Source: Bacillus fungorum
GTDB taxonomy: Bacteria > Bacillota > Bacilli > Bacillales > Bacillaceae_G
DNA length: 64,000 nucleotides
Assembly: GCF_002746455.1 (NCBI RefSeq)
Contig: NZ_NWUW01000004.1
Location: 62,001-126,000, forward strand
Reading direction: 5' to 3'
Shown: piece after piece, positions 27,952-36,951 of the stretch
Numbering within the stretch: the stretch's first letter is position 1
How the letters are laid out: each line of letters starts with the position of its first letter
Translations under genes and position numbers: made by a program
Notes under the pieces: model-generated
Seen by the model: the letters and a program-made list of their open reading frames with translations, nothing else
What the model was told of the DNA's origin: nothing
The model's database searches: none

Positions 27952-28971
27952 ATGAAAGTGGATTATCACCTTCATTTAGAAGAAGGGCCGTATTCAATAA
28001 GTTGGCTTGCTAAAATAAATGAAGCACTACAACATTATGAACCGCTTAAAGAAGAAAAACATTCTATGGAATGGCTTATAAAAACGCAAGAACGCTTGCA
28101 AAAACGTGTGAAGGAAGGGCCGTTTAGGAAGCAGTGGATTGATTTATATTTAGAAGAAGCACTGCGAAAAGGTATAAAAGAAGTTGGTATTGTCGATCAT
28201 TTATACCGTTTTTATGAAGCAAAAGAATATTATGAAAGATATGTCGATATCAGTGATTCCAAGTTGGGACGTTTACAGAAGGAATGGTTAGATCAAGTAA
28301 GGGTAGCGTCACTACATGATTTTACAAAGGCAATTGAAGAGGCGAAAGAACGCTGGAGTAAAAAAGGTGTTACGCTTAAACTTGGAATTGAAGCAGATTA
28401 TTTTATTGGTGGTGAACAAGAATTACAATCTTTACTCGCATTAGGAGATTTTGATTATGTAATTGGTTCTGTTCATTTTTTAAATGGCTGGGGATTTGAT
28501 AATCCAGATACGAAAGAATATTTTAAGGAACATGACTTATATGCTTTATATGATACGTTTTTCAAAACGGTTGAGTGTGCAGTTCGTTCTGAGTTATTTG
28601 ATATTATTGCTCATCTTGACAACATAAAAGTATTTAATTATCGGTTAGATGAGAATGAACAACTTTCTTATTATAAGGAAATTGCGCGTGCATTAGTAGA
28701 AACAAATACGGCAACGGAAATAAATGCAGGATTGTACTATCGCTATCCTGTGCGCGAAATGTGTCCGAGTCCGCTATATTTACAAGTATTAGCTAAGCAT
28801 GGCGTTCCGATTACACTCTCTTCAGATGCTCATTATCCAAATGATTTAGGAAAATATGTGGAAGAGAAGATAAAGACGTTACGTAATCATGATATTTCAC
28901 ACTTAGCTACATTTACGAAACGAGTCAGAACGATGAGATTACTAGAAGAAGAAATAACAATTTCAAAATGA
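27952..28971 (+). CDS. hisJ: Histidinol-phosphatase, PHP family
   Basis: A 339-residue PHP-fold phosphatase removing phosphate from histidinol phosphate. The metal-binding motifs are DYHLHLEEG (N-terminus), GIVDHLYRF, GIEADYF, GSVHFLNGWGFDNP, IAHLDNIK and LSSDAHYP. It is longer than B. subtilis HisJ (268 residues) because of extra helical sequence between residues 15 and 65. It is the last gene of the his operon, 11 bases after hisE. Confidence 0.87.
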   Translation: MKVDYHLHLEEGPYSISWLAKINEALQHYEPLKEEKHSMEWLIKTQERLQKRVKEGPFRKQWIDLYLEEALRKGIKEVGIVDHLYRFYEAKEYYERYVDISDSKLGRLQKEWLDQVRVASLHDFTKAIEEAKERWSKKGVTLKLGIEADYFIGGEQELQSLLALGDFDYVIGSVHFLNGWGFDNPDTKEYFKEHDLYALYDTFFKTVECAVRSELFDIIAHLDNIKVFNYRLDENEQLSYYKEIARALVETNTATEINAGLYYRYPVREMCPSPLYLQVLAKHGVPITLSSDAHYPNDLGKYVEEKIKTLRNHDISHLATFTKRVRTMRLLEEEITISK

Positions 28972-28990
28972 TCACGATTTTTTGATGAAA

Positions 28991-29033
28991 ACCCTCCTTT
29001 TTGTTCAAAATAAGAAAGAATAAAAAGGAGGGT
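28991..29033 (+). promoter_or_regulatory. Inverted repeat enclosing the RBS of the next gene
   Basis: ACCCTCCTTTTT (28991-29002) is the exact complement of AAAAAGGAGGGT (29022-29033). The right arm is the Shine-Dalgarno sequence of the small gene at 29039. The folded RNA would hide the ribosome binding site. The T-run lies in the left arm, so it is not a normal terminator for the his operon on this strand. Confidence 0.6.
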
Positions 29034-29038
29034 AAGAA

Positions 29039-29206
29039 ATGGCGAAACAACAAAATAAACAAAATGTACAAGGTGCACAGCAACAAGCGTATACTTCTGA
29101 TACGAATGCTACATCTCAATCAGTGATTGAGGAGCAAATTAGTGATACAGTTGCAGAAGGAACAATTGATGTGAAGCTTGGAAAAGAATCGCAAGAAAAA
29201 GCGTAA
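29039..29206 (+). CDS. Small hydrophilic protein, DUF4025/YozQ-like
   Basis: A 55-residue Gln- and Asn-rich protein (MAKQQNKQNVQGAQQQ at the N-terminus). Its EEQISDTVAEGTID segment resembles short Bacillus DUF4025 (YozQ) proteins. The composition also recalls small acid-soluble spore proteins, but no SASP motif is seen. AAGGAGGG precedes the ATG and forms one arm of a 12-bp inverted repeat. It has its own terminator. Confidence 0.65.
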   Translation: MAKQQNKQNVQGAQQQAYTSDTNATSQSVIEEQISDTVAEGTIDVKLGKESQEKA

Positions 29207-29208
29207 AA

Positions 29209-29238
29209 AGAGGGGAGACTTGCATCTCCTCTTTTTTC
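29209..29238 (+). terminator. Terminator of the small DUF4025-like gene
   Basis: GAGGGGAGA and TCTCCTCTT form a stem with a six-base loop, followed by TTTT. Confidence 0.8.
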
Positions 29239-29350
29239 ATGGAAAAGTGTCGATTTTCAAAACTATAATTAAATTCCTTGGTTTTTATAGATGGATTTCT
29301 TACAATGAAACATAAGAGATATCTTATTTTCTATAGAAGAGGTGTTAGTA

Positions 29351-30322
29351 GTGGCAAAAATATTAGTAGCAGGGAAAATTCCAGCAATCGGTTTAGAACT
29401 ATTAAAGGATCATGATGTAGAAATGTACGATAAAGAGGCGTTAATTTCTTTAGATGAATTAACAGAGCGTGTGAAAGATAAAGATGCATTGTTAAGCCTA
29501 CTTTCTACAAAAGTAACAAAAGAAGTGATTGATGCAGCACCTAATTTAAAGATTATTGCAAACTACGGTGCTGGTTACGATAATATTGATTACTCGTATG
29601 CCGGAGAAAAAGGGATTGCGGTAACGAATACACCGAAAGTATCAACGGAAGCGACAGCAGAATTAACATTTGCCCTTCTTTTAGCAGCTGCACGTAGAAT
29701 TCCTGAAGGTGATACGTTATGTCGTACAACTGGATTTAATGGATGGGCACCGTTATTTTTCTTAGGCCGCGAAGTACATGGTAAAACAATTGGAATTATT
29801 GGCCTTGGAGAAATCGGAAAGGCAGTTGCAAAGCGTGCGAAAGCGTTTGGAATGAACGTTTTATATACAGGACCAAATCGAAAACCTGAAGCTGAAAGTG
29901 AATTGGACGCAACATATGTAACATTGGAAGAATTATTACAAACAGCAGACTTTATTACAATTAACTGTGCTTATAATCCGAAATTGCATCATATGATTGA
30001 TGAAGAACAGTTTAAAATGATGAAGAAAACAGCGTATATTGTAAATGCTTCACGTGGACCAATTATGCATGAAGCGGCACTTGCTCAAGCATTAAAAACG
30101 AATGAAATTGAAGGGGCAGCTCTTGACGTGTTTGAATTTGAACCGAAAATTACAGAAGAGCTAAAAGAATTAAAGAATGTAGTACTTGCTCCTCACGTAG
30201 GAAATGCAACATTCGAAACTCGTGATGCGATGGCTGAAATGGCAGTAAGAAATATTTTAGCCGTATTAAACGGTGAAGAGCCTGTAACACCTGTAAATCA
30301 AAAAGCATTCGTTACAAAATAA
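29351..30322 (+). CDS. D-isomer-specific 2-hydroxyacid dehydrogenase
   Basis: A 323-residue NAD(P)-dependent enzyme. The Rossmann motif GIIGLGEIGKAV is near residue 145, the catalytic Arg lies in NASRGPIMHE, and the Glu and His partners are in the region ending LAPHVGNATFET. It is of the glyoxylate/hydroxypyruvate reductase or D-glycerate dehydrogenase type; the exact substrate is unclear, and it is too short for full-length SerA (no ACT domain). GTG 29351 is chosen because GAGGTG is seven bases before it. Confidence 0.8.
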   Translation: MAKILVAGKIPAIGLELLKDHDVEMYDKEALISLDELTERVKDKDALLSLLSTKVTKEVIDAAPNLKIIANYGAGYDNIDYSYAGEKGIAVTNTPKVSTEATAELTFALLLAAARRIPEGDTLCRTTGFNGWAPLFFLGREVHGKTIGIIGLGEIGKAVAKRAKAFGMNVLYTGPNRKPEAESELDATYVTLEELLQTADFITINCAYNPKLHHMIDEEQFKMMKKTAYIVNASRGPIMHEAALAQALKTNEIEGAALDVFEFEPKITEELKELKNVVLAPHVGNATFETRDAMAEMAVRNILAVLNGEEPVTPVNQKAFVTK

Positions 30323-30324
30323 AA

Positions 30325-30357
30325 AGAAACCTTCCGGAATCGGAAGGTTTTTCTTAT
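30325..30357. terminator. Bidirectional terminator between dehydrogenase and pssA
   Basis: AAACCTTCCG and CGGAAGGTTT form a 10-bp stem with a four-base loop, flanked by A-rich and T-rich sequence. Confidence 0.8.
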
Positions 30358-31055
30358 TTTTCTTTATTTGCTCTTTTAGATGGTCTTTGTCTAAGGAATT
30401 GAGATAGCATATACAAAATATATAGTGGAATAGCAATGAATAAGAAAACAGAAAAATTACCGAACCCTGTTTGGTACATTGTGATAATGATTCCGACTAA
30501 AAATAGTGTAATAATAATGCTATATCGTGGAATTGGTACATCTTTTAAACTTGGGATACGAATGCGGCTCACCATTAGAAATGCGAACGTTACAAATACT
30601 GTAATAAGAACGATTTTTGGAATGGTATGTGAAAATAATGTTAAGAAAGCAACAAGCCCTCCCGCTGCTGTAATCGGTACCCCAGTGAAATATTTCATTG
30701 AAGTAGAAGATGGTGTTACATTAAATCGTGCTAAACGATATGCTCCGAAAAGAGGGAATAGTCCCGCTATGTATAGTCCGATGATTCCATAATTAGAGAA
30801 AGATGTGTAATACATGAGAACAGCAGGTGCTGCACCAAATGTTACGACATCCGCAAGCGAGTCAAGCTCTTTTCCCATTTGTGAATCAACACGTAATAAA
30901 CGAGCAACACGCCCATCAAGACTATCTAACATCATCCCGATAAGTACTAAAATAGCAGCTGATTTATAATATCCTAAAGATGCATAGCCGATTGACAAGA
31001 ATCCACTATATAAATTTCCGAGCGTAAATAAGTTTGGAATAGCTGCTCTATACAA
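30354..31055 (-). CDS. pssA: CDP-diacylglycerol-serine O-phosphatidyltransferase
   Basis: A 233-residue integral membrane enzyme making phosphatidylserine from CDP-diacylglycerol and serine. The CDP-alcohol phosphotransferase signature is visible as LDSLDGRVARLL..GKELDSLADVVTFG (about 43-75). Six or more membrane segments follow. The start codon is TTG at 31055 with AAGGGA upstream. No decarboxylase gene is adjacent. Confidence 0.85.
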   Translation of the reverse strand: MYRAAIPNLFTLGNLYSGFLSIGYASLGYYKSAAILVLIGMMLDSLDGRVARLLRVDSQMGKELDSLADVVTFGAAPAVLMYYTSFSNYGIIGLYIAGLFPLFGAYRLARFNVTPSSTSMKYFTGVPITAAGGLVAFLTLFSHTIPKIVLITVFVTFAFLMVSRIRIPSLKDVPIPRYSIIITLFLVGIIITMYQTGFGNFSVFLFIAIPLYILYMLSQFLRQRPSKRANKEK

Positions 31056-31204
31056 AATCTGATCCCTTGCTTTCTGTAATAAATTCTTAATTAGTGTATG
31101 AAAGTTTACTTATTTTATCATACCATAAATTTCTTCCTCATACGAAAAAAATTCCCAATTTGTGAAAGATTTCATGGAAGAATGATTTGAAAAAATAAGT
31201 GGAA

Positions 31205-31235
31205 AAAGAAGCAACTTTTATAAAGTTGCTTCTTG
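31205..31235. terminator. Terminator of ltaS
   Basis: AGAAGCAACTTT and AAAGTTGCTTCT pair perfectly around a three-base loop. On the minus strand it follows the ltaS stop and leads into TTTTTCC. Confidence 0.8.
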
Positions 31236-31237
31236 TA

Positions 31238-33124
31238 CTATTCAAATTTCGTTGTCATAGTTCCGGTTTTATACCGATTGTTAGGATCGAAACGTAATAA
31301 ATCTCCATAAATGAGTTTGTCGGAAAGTTTCAATTCAGTTTTTGCTTTTTCAATATTCGGTTGACATAATGAGATGTCTGCTTCTTCACCTGTATTTCGT
31401 TTATAGCACATGTTTTTGGTATACACATAATCTTCCGAAACGAAGCTACCATCACGCATTACCATAAGAGGGTCTTCTTCTTTAATAAATAGGTCAGTTC
31501 CAAATTCAACTGATTGATTTGTTTTAATACCAAGTAAATGAAGTAGTGTTGGTTTAATATCAATTTGACCAGACACTTTAGAAATGACTTTTCCTTCTTG
31601 ACCAGGTACATGAATAATGAGAGGGACGCGTTGTAATTGCATAGAATCAAACGGCGTAATAGCGTCTTTCCCAAGGAACTGAGCCATAGCAGCGTTATGG
31701 TTTTCAGAAATACCGTAATGATCTCCATAAATGACAATAACTGAATTATCATACAGTCCTTCATCTTTTAATTGTTTAATAAATAGTTTAAGAGCTTCAT
31801 CCGTGTAACGAACAGTTGGGAAGTAACGGTTTACAACACCACTTTCTGAATTAAGCTCATCAACATATTGATCTTCTGGATTTAGAAGAAATGGAAAATG
31901 GTTTGTTAAAGTAATGAATTTTGTATAGAACGGCTGTGGTAAAGATTTTAGCTTTGGAATAGATTGTTCAAAGAATTCTTTATCTTTTAACCCCCAACCG
32001 ACAGACATTTGTTCTGTGCCTACGTAATCATGTAAATTAAAGTAACGATCATATCCAAGTGCAGGATACATTACATCACGATTCCAAAACGTTTTATCGT
32101 TTGAATGGAAAACAGCAGAAGAATATCCGTATTTCTTTAATTGTTCTGGTGTAGCTGTATATTCATTTGTTGCGTGAGTAAAGAATACAGAACCGCGGTC
32201 TAACGGATAAAGTGAATTTTCAACGATAAATTCAGCATCAGAAGTTTTACCCTGTCCTGTTTGATGATAGAAGTTATCGAAATAAAAACTATCTTTAATA
32301 AATTCATTTAAAAATGGAGTAATTTCTTTTCCATTTATTTTTTTATTAATAACAAGACTTTGTGTAGATTCCATTGAAATCAAAATTACATTTTTACCTT
32401 TTGCAGCTCCAAATAAGTTCTTATCAACTTGCTTATCTTTTGAGTCTGTATAGTTTTTAATTTCAGAGAACCCGTCCCCACTTGCAAATACACGTTCAGC
32501 TGAAGATTTTGATTGAAGTGTAATATCGAATAAATGATATGTGTATAAACCTAAATTTTTCACGACAGTTTGACGGTCAAATGAGCGTGAGAACATTTGT
32601 GGTTTATAAATAACGGAAACAACAATTTGTAGTGCTAATAGAGCTGTTACACCGCTAAAGAAAGTTCGCTTCTCAGATCGAGAAAGCGGCGTCTTATCAC
32701 AAAATGCCGGGAATTTACGTGAAAGAAACATTAAAATAATCGCATCTGCAAATAAAAGTAATGTTTTATACGTAAAGAGTTCTTTTATACTTGTCCCTAA
32801 ATCAGCCATATTATTTGTTTGAAATAACACTGGGAACGTAACGAAATCGTTATAAAACCCATAAAACATTGCATTTCCAAATAAAATAAATGATAGTATA
32901 AAACTAATTCCAACTATAATGCGGTTTCGGTGTTTAGATGCAAATAAAGCAAAACCGAAAAATAAAAGTAACGCAGCTAGTGGATTAATAAAAAGCATAA
33001 ATTTTTCAAAGAAATTATCAATTTTAATATCAAATGCTAGCTTGTACACAATATATGTTTTTATCCATAATAAAACGACTGCAACAAGTGCAAATCGCAG
33101 TTTTGGAAACAGACGTTGTAGCAT
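31238..33124 (-). CDS. ltaS: Lipoteichoic acid synthase
   Basis: A 628-residue polymerase of the polyglycerol-phosphate chain of lipoteichoic acid. Five membrane helices (about 10-175) are followed by an extracellular sulfatase-fold domain. The nucleophile is Thr294 in GQGKTSDAEF, with metal ligands at Glu252 (ISMEST) and in IVIYGDHYGIS. A signal-peptidase-type site is possible near residues 209-217. The ATG at 33124 has AGGAGAG upstream. It is likely monocistronic. B. cereus strains have several LtaS paralogues, so the exact member is not certain. Confidence 0.87.
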   Translation of the reverse strand: MLQRLFPKLRFALVAVVLLWIKTYIVYKLAFDIKIDNFFEKFMLFINPLAALLLFFGFALFASKHRNRIIVGISFILSFILFGNAMFYGFYNDFVTFPVLFQTNNMADLGTSIKELFTYKTLLLFADAIILMFLSRKFPAFCDKTPLSRSEKRTFFSGVTALLALQIVVSVIYKPQMFSRSFDRQTVVKNLGLYTYHLFDITLQSKSSAERVFASGDGFSEIKNYTDSKDKQVDKNLFGAAKGKNVILISMESTQSLVINKKINGKEITPFLNEFIKDSFYFDNFYHQTGQGKTSDAEFIVENSLYPLDRGSVFFTHATNEYTATPEQLKKYGYSSAVFHSNDKTFWNRDVMYPALGYDRYFNLHDYVGTEQMSVGWGLKDKEFFEQSIPKLKSLPQPFYTKFITLTNHFPFLLNPEDQYVDELNSESGVVNRYFPTVRYTDEALKLFIKQLKDEGLYDNSVIVIYGDHYGISENHNAAMAQFLGKDAITPFDSMQLQRVPLIIHVPGQEGKVISKVSGQIDIKPTLLHLLGIKTNQSVEFGTDLFIKEEDPLMVMRDGSFVSEDYVYTKNMCYKRNTGEEADISLCQPNIEKAKTELKLSDKLIYGDLLRFDPNNRYKTGTMTTKFE

Positions 33125-33379
33125 AATATACTCCTCTCCTAAAAAGCATGACAGTTCTTGTGAGCCGATTTGATTAGCGCCTCATTTTAATATATACGAA
33201 CAGTCCTTTGTTATTATGTTTATTATACTATGAGTATCATTATACGAAAATAAAAGAGAGTTGTGGACTTTTTTATAATAATTGAGTAGAAAAAGGGTAG
33301 TAGGAGACAATAAAACGGAGTTTCTATGTATGATTATTATCGTGCGCAGAAAGAATCGTGTAACAATACGGAGGTTATA

Positions 33380-33769
33380 ATGCGAAAATTATTATATTTT
33401 ATAGTATGCAGTAGTGTTATACTTTTTGCTTCACCGAGTGTGTCGGTAGCCCAATATGATGCATCTCTTATGGAAGATGCCCTTTATTCTGTTTTATTTC
33501 CGAAAATAAATAAAGCAATTGAAAAACAATATGGGAGCTTGAAGCCTTATCAATGCCCTAAAATTATTAGTTTAAAAAAAGTGTATAGTGGTACATATTT
33601 ATTTCAAGCAAGTATTGAAGTGACGAAGTATGAAAGAGTTGGTGGGAAAATTACTCCGCCATTTGAAAAAGTCACAATAACATTTAATAACGAAGAAGGC
33701 GAATGGGAAGTAACAAAGGTAACAGTGAAGCGTTTACCAAATTATACGAAATTAAACTGTAAAAAATAA
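33380..33769 (+). CDS. Secreted DUF3888 protein
   Basis: A 129-residue protein. An N-terminal signal peptide (MRKLLYFIVCSSVILFA, with cleavage likely after SVSVA) is followed by a mixed alpha/beta domain ending VKRLPNYTKLNCKK. The pattern DALYSVLFPKINKAIEKQYG is typical of DUF3888. The function is unknown. ATG 33380 is supported by ACGGAGG; the 18 upstream in-frame codons lack an RBS. Confidence 0.7.
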   Translation: MRKLLYFIVCSSVILFASPSVSVAQYDASLMEDALYSVLFPKINKAIEKQYGSLKPYQCPKIISLKKVYSGTYLFQASIEVTKYERVGGKITPPFEKVTITFNNEEGEWEVTKVTVKRLPNYTKLNCKK

Positions 33770-33782
33770 TATAAAAAATTGT

Positions 33783-33812
33783 TTGACAAATAAAAAGGTC
33801 CTTTGGTATTGT
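33783..33812 (+). promoter_or_regulatory. Promoter of the lysine riboswitch-lysA unit
   Basis: TTGACA (33783-33788), 18-base spacer, TATTGT (33807-33812). Confidence 0.5.
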
Positions 33813-33861
33813 TAATAGCAACAATTAGATGTTTGAAAATTAAATAGACTTACCTCATCTA

Positions 33862-34050
33862 CTCTCAAAGGTAGAGGCCGCGATAGGAAAGAGTAAGCTA
33901 TGGGAGATTTAATGGAATCTGTGATCATAGGTTGAAAGGGACTATTGCCGAAATATAAGAATAACCATCTTATTCATATATTGGGACTGCATTGAATAAA
34001 TGTAGTACTGTCATAAGATTTATTTTATGGAGAGCTATTTGGAGATGTTG
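33862..34050 (+). promoter_or_regulatory. Lysine riboswitch (L box)
   Basis: Conserved L-box core segments appear in order: GGTAGAGGCCGCGA, AGAGTAAGC, GAAAGGGACTATTGCCGAAAT and TTGGGACTGCATTG. The position upstream of lysA fits. Lysine binding should favour the terminator at 34118-34150 and shut off lysA. Boundaries are approximate. Confidence 0.85.
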
Positions 34051-34117
34051 ATGCGGTTTCTTATTTTGAGGAGATAACAACTCGTTTATTTTTTCAATAT
34101 ATATTTTTCCTAATAAG

Positions 34118-34150
34118 AAACGCGTGTGAACATTGTTCCGCGCGTTTTTT
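34118..34150 (+). terminator. Riboswitch-controlled terminator before lysA
   Basis: AAACGCG-TGTGAAC pairs with GTTC-CGCGCGTTT around a short loop and is followed by TTTT. It lies 75 bases before the lysA start. Confidence 0.75.
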
Positions 34151-34225
34151 GTCTATCTAAAAGCGTGCTGCAATGAATAGAAGTTTGGGGTTATGAGTTT
34201 TAGAGGAAATAAGGGAGGAATTCAA

Positions 34226-35542
34226 ATGTATTTACACGGCACAAGCCGAATCAATGGGCAAGGACACTTAGAAATTGGAGGGTGCGATACGACGCAGCTA
34301 GCAAAACAATACGGAACACCACTTTATGTATACGATGAAGAGTCAATTCGAGGAAAGTGCCGCGCGTTTCATCGTGCTTTTAAAGAAAGTGGTTTCTCTT
34401 ATCAAGTAGCATATGCAAGCAAGGCGTTCTTGTGCATGGAGATGTGCCGAGTAGCTCGTGAAGAGAATATGTCATTAGATGTTGTTTCTGGAGGGGAATT
34501 ATATACTGCGCTTCAAGCAGGATTTCCAGCATCGCGTATTCATTTTCACGGCAATAATAAAACAGAAGAAGAGATCGTGATGGCTCTTCAGGCGAATATT
34601 GGTTGTTTTGTCGTAGATAATTTCTTGGAATTAGAAATTTTGCATGATTTAGCAGTGCAACACGGGAAATTTGTGAACATATTAATCCGTGTAACGCCTG
34701 GAGTAGAGGCGCACACACATGAATATATTACAACAGGTCAAGATGATTCGAAATTTGGATTTGGCGTTTCAAATGGTCAAGCGATGCAAGCCATTGAACT
34801 TGTTTTACAAAAATCAAATTATAATATGTTAGGAATTCATTCACACATTGGATCGCAAATATTTGAAACGGCCGGCTTTGTGCGAGCGATTGAAGTTCTT
34901 CATCAATTTTTAGAAGAAGTGAGAGAGCGAACGAACTATGTAGTAAAAGTGTTAAATGTGGGCGGAGGATTCGGAATACGCTACACAGAGTCAGATACAC
35001 CATTAACTCTTGAGACATATGTGCGAGCTGTAACAAGTGCAGTGAGAGGACAATTTACAGTATGTAATTATCCATTGCCAGAAATATGGGTTGAGCCAGG
35101 CCGTAGTATTGTAGGTGATGCTGGAACGACACTTTATACAGTCGGATCTGTGAAAGACATTCCTGGTATTCGGAAATATGTATCAGTGGATGGTGGGATG
35201 ACTGATAATTTAAGACCAGCTTTATATAACGCTCGTTATGAAGCGATGTTAGCAAATCGAGGGAATGATGCGAACGAGGAAGTCGTTTCGATTGCTGGGA
35301 AGTGCTGTGAGAGTGGAGATATGTTAATTTGGGATATTACGCTACCGAAAGTTGCTTCTGCTGATTTATTAGCAATTTCTTGTACAGGGGCATATGGGTA
35401 CTCGATGGCGAATAATTATAATCGGATTCGTAGACCAGCTGTCGTCTTCGCGAAAGGTGGCACATCACAAATTGTTGTAGAGCGCGAAACATATGAAAAT
35501 ATTATTGGGAACGATCGCATACGTATTAAAGAACTTGTGTGA
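34226..35542 (+). CDS. lysA: Diaminopimelate decarboxylase
   Basis: A 438-residue PLP enzyme making L-lysine from meso-diaminopimelate. The PLP lysine is Lys66 in VAYASKAFLC. HSHIGSQI and VGGGFGIRY (phosphate binding), EPGRSIV and CCESGD (substrate cysteine at the dimer interface) are visible. ATG 34226 follows GGGAGGAATTCAA; the longer frame from 34193 lacks an RBS. Confidence 0.93.
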   Translation: MYLHGTSRINGQGHLEIGGCDTTQLAKQYGTPLYVYDEESIRGKCRAFHRAFKESGFSYQVAYASKAFLCMEMCRVAREENMSLDVVSGGELYTALQAGFPASRIHFHGNNKTEEEIVMALQANIGCFVVDNFLELEILHDLAVQHGKFVNILIRVTPGVEAHTHEYITTGQDDSKFGFGVSNGQAMQAIELVLQKSNYNMLGIHSHIGSQIFETAGFVRAIEVLHQFLEEVRERTNYVVKVLNVGGGFGIRYTESDTPLTLETYVRAVTSAVRGQFTVCNYPLPEIWVEPGRSIVGDAGTTLYTVGSVKDIPGIRKYVSVDGGMTDNLRPALYNARYEAMLANRGNDANEEVVSIAGKCCESGDMLIWDITLPKVASADLLAISCTGAYGYSMANNYNRIRRPAVVFAKGGTSQIVVERETYENIIGNDRIRIKELV

Positions 35543-35549
35543 ACTACTC

Positions 35550-35577
35550 CCCACTTAGTAAAGCTTGAAGTGGGAGC
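35550..35577. repeat. Hairpin after lysA
   Basis: CTCCCCACTT and AAGTGGGAG form a 9-bp stem with one bulged C. The TAAAGCTT in its loop resembles the motif at the end of the dispersed elements, so it may be a decayed relative. The rest of 35578-35685 shows no gene. Confidence 0.4.
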
Positions 35578-35686
35578 TTCTCAGTTCCACGACGAAAGTA
35601 ACCTTTCATCTCCCATCTCCCGCTGGGCTATCGCCCTTCACGCGCCTCTGGAAGGAGAATTCTTTCGGTAAATTCGTTAAATGAGG

Positions 35687-35722
35687 AAAAAGGAGTTGTT
35701 CGGATGGACAATTCCTTTTTTA
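35687..35722 (+). terminator. Terminator of lysA
   Basis: AAAAAGGAGTTGT and ACAATTCCTTTTT (one G-U pair) enclose a nine-base loop and end in a T-run. Confidence 0.8.
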
Positions 35723-35759
35723 TAAAATAAAATGATTAAAATATATCGGAAAACTAGGA

Positions 35760-35787
35760 TTGAAAAAAATCAGAATTGTGATAAAAT
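35760..35787 (+). promoter_or_regulatory. Promoter of the sulfate assimilation unit
   Basis: TTGAAA (35760-35765), 16-base spacer, TAAAAT (35782-35787), ending 12 bases before the SAM riboswitch. Confidence 0.55.
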
Positions 35788-35799
35788 ACAAATACAAAG

Positions 35800-35904
35800 C
35801 TTATCAAGAGAAGCGGAGGGAACTGGCCCGGCGAAGCTCGGCAACCTGCTTATAGAAAGCAAGGTGCTAAATCCAGCAAAATGGAATCCATTTTGAAAGA
35901 TAAG
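35800..35904 (+). promoter_or_regulatory. SAM-I riboswitch (S box)
   Basis: CTTATCAAGAG, GCGGAGGGAACTGGCCC, GAAGCTCGGCAACC, AAGGTGCTAAATCC and GAAAGATAAG follow in canonical order. The P1 arms are CTTATC and GATAAG. It controls the terminator at 35931-35954 and so couples sulfur assimilation to methionine/SAM level. Confidence 0.95.
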
Positions 35905-35930
35905 GTAAAATATATTACCGAACAGTCTTT

Positions 35931-35954
35931 TCGAAATGGGAAAGATTTTTTTTA
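35931..35954 (+). terminator. Riboswitch terminator before yezD
   Basis: GTCTTTTC and GGAAAGAT form the stem (one G-U pair), followed by an eight-T run. Confidence 0.75.
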
Positions 35955-35978
35955 TGAATAAAAAGGGGGGCTGTTCGC

Positions 35979-36122
35979 GTGAGTGTACGGGAACATTTTG
36001 AGGAAGTATCTGAGAGAATTCAAGCGATGCTTGCTGATATGAAATATGGTTCAATTACAATTGTTGTGCAAGATGGGGAAGTTATTCAATTAGAGAAAAG
36101 TGAAAAGGTACGTTTAAAGTAA
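35979..36122 (+). CDS. yezD: YezD family small protein (DUF2292)
   Basis: A 47-residue protein: MSVREHFEEVSERIQAML, then YGSITIVVQDGEVIQLEKSEK. This helix plus two-strand pattern is the DUF2292/YezD family, found at the front of SAM-riboswitch sulfur operons in Bacillus. The function is unknown. The start is GTG at 35979 with a GGGGGG tract upstream. A strong hairpin separates it from cysH. Confidence 0.8.
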   Translation: MSVREHFEEVSERIQAMLADMKYGSITIVVQDGEVIQLEKSEKVRLK

Positions 36123-36146
36123 AAAGCGCTGACTAGAAAAACTAGA

Positions 36147-36187
36147 GGCGGTTTTAACCTAATTTATTAGGTTAAAACCGTCTTTTT
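36147..36187 (+). terminator. Strong hairpin between yezD and cysH
   Basis: GGCGGTTTTAACCTAA pairs with TTAGGTTAAAACCGTC around a four-base loop, then TTTTTG. It looks like a full intrinsic terminator, yet lies inside the presumed operon 22 bases before cysH. Confidence 0.75.
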
Positions 36188-36208
36188 GCTTTTACAGGGG
36201 GAAAAAAC

Positions 36209-36913
36209 ATGTTGACATATGAAACGTGGGAAGAAAATAACATTTCATTTTCAGAAGAAGATGAAACGAAAGGTGCGCTATCTGTATTAAGTTGGGCATA
36301 TAAAGAATATAAAAGTGAAATTGTATACGCATGTAGCTTCGGAGTGGAAGGGATGGTATTACTGCATCTAATAAACCAAGTAAATCCATCTGCTAAAGTT
36401 GTATTTTTGGATACAAACGTACATTTTCAAGAAACGTATGAATTAATTCAAAAAGTGCGGGAACGATTTCCTTCATTGAATATTATAGAAAAACAGCCAG
36501 AACTTACACTTGATGAACAAGCGAAGTTGCATGGTGACAGGCTATGGGAAAGTAATCCCAATCTCTGTTGTAAGATTAGAAAAATTTTACCTTTAGAAGA
36601 ATCACTAGCGAATGAAAAAGCGTGGATATCAGGGTTGAGAAGGGAACAATCAGAAACCCGTAAGCATACAAAGTTTATAAATCAAGATCATCGCTTTCAA
36701 TTTATTAAAGTTTGTCCGCTCATTCATTGGACATGGAAAGAGGTATGGCGATATGTATACAAACATAGCTTGCCGTATAACCCATTACATGACATTGGAT
36801 ATCCAAGTATTGGGTGTGAGAAGTGTACGCTGCCTGTAGGAGAGGGTGGCGATTCGAGAGACGGTAGATGGGCTGGGAAAGTGAAAACTGAATGTGGTCT
36901 TCATTACCAATAA
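36209..36913 (+). CDS. cysH: APS/PAPS reductase
   Basis: A 234-residue enzyme reducing adenylylated sulfate to sulfite with thioredoxin. CC (120-121) and CEKC (203-206) are the [4Fe-4S] ligands of the APS-reductase type, and ECGLH (228-232) holds the catalytic cysteine. [11 protein letters not shown] binds the nucleotide phosphate. A cluster with these cysteines usually accepts APS, but a kinase gene (cysC) is also present, so PAPS use remains possible. Confidence 0.9.
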   Translation: MLTYETWEENNISFSEEDETKGALSVLSWAYKEYKSEIVYACSFGVEGMVLLHLINQVNPSAKVVFLDTNVHFQETYELIQKVRERFPSLNIIEKQPELTLDEQAKLHGDRLWESNPNLCCKIRKILPLEESLANEKAWISGLRREQSETRKHTKFINQDHRFQFIKVCPLIHWTWKEVWRYVYKHSLPYNPLHDIGYPSIGCEKCTLPVGEGGDSRDGRWAGKVKTECGLHYQ

Positions 36914-36951
36914 GATGAATTTGAAAATAAAGCTAAGGGAGGGTATAGAAA

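Noticed and set aside
28972-29038. Terminator of the his operon
   Set aside because: The inverted repeat has its T-run in the left arm and a Shine-Dalgarno in the right arm, so RBS masking is the better reading.
30436-30792. 118-codon plus-strand frame opposite pssA
   Set aside because: Antisense to a clear gene, with no RBS or family similarity.
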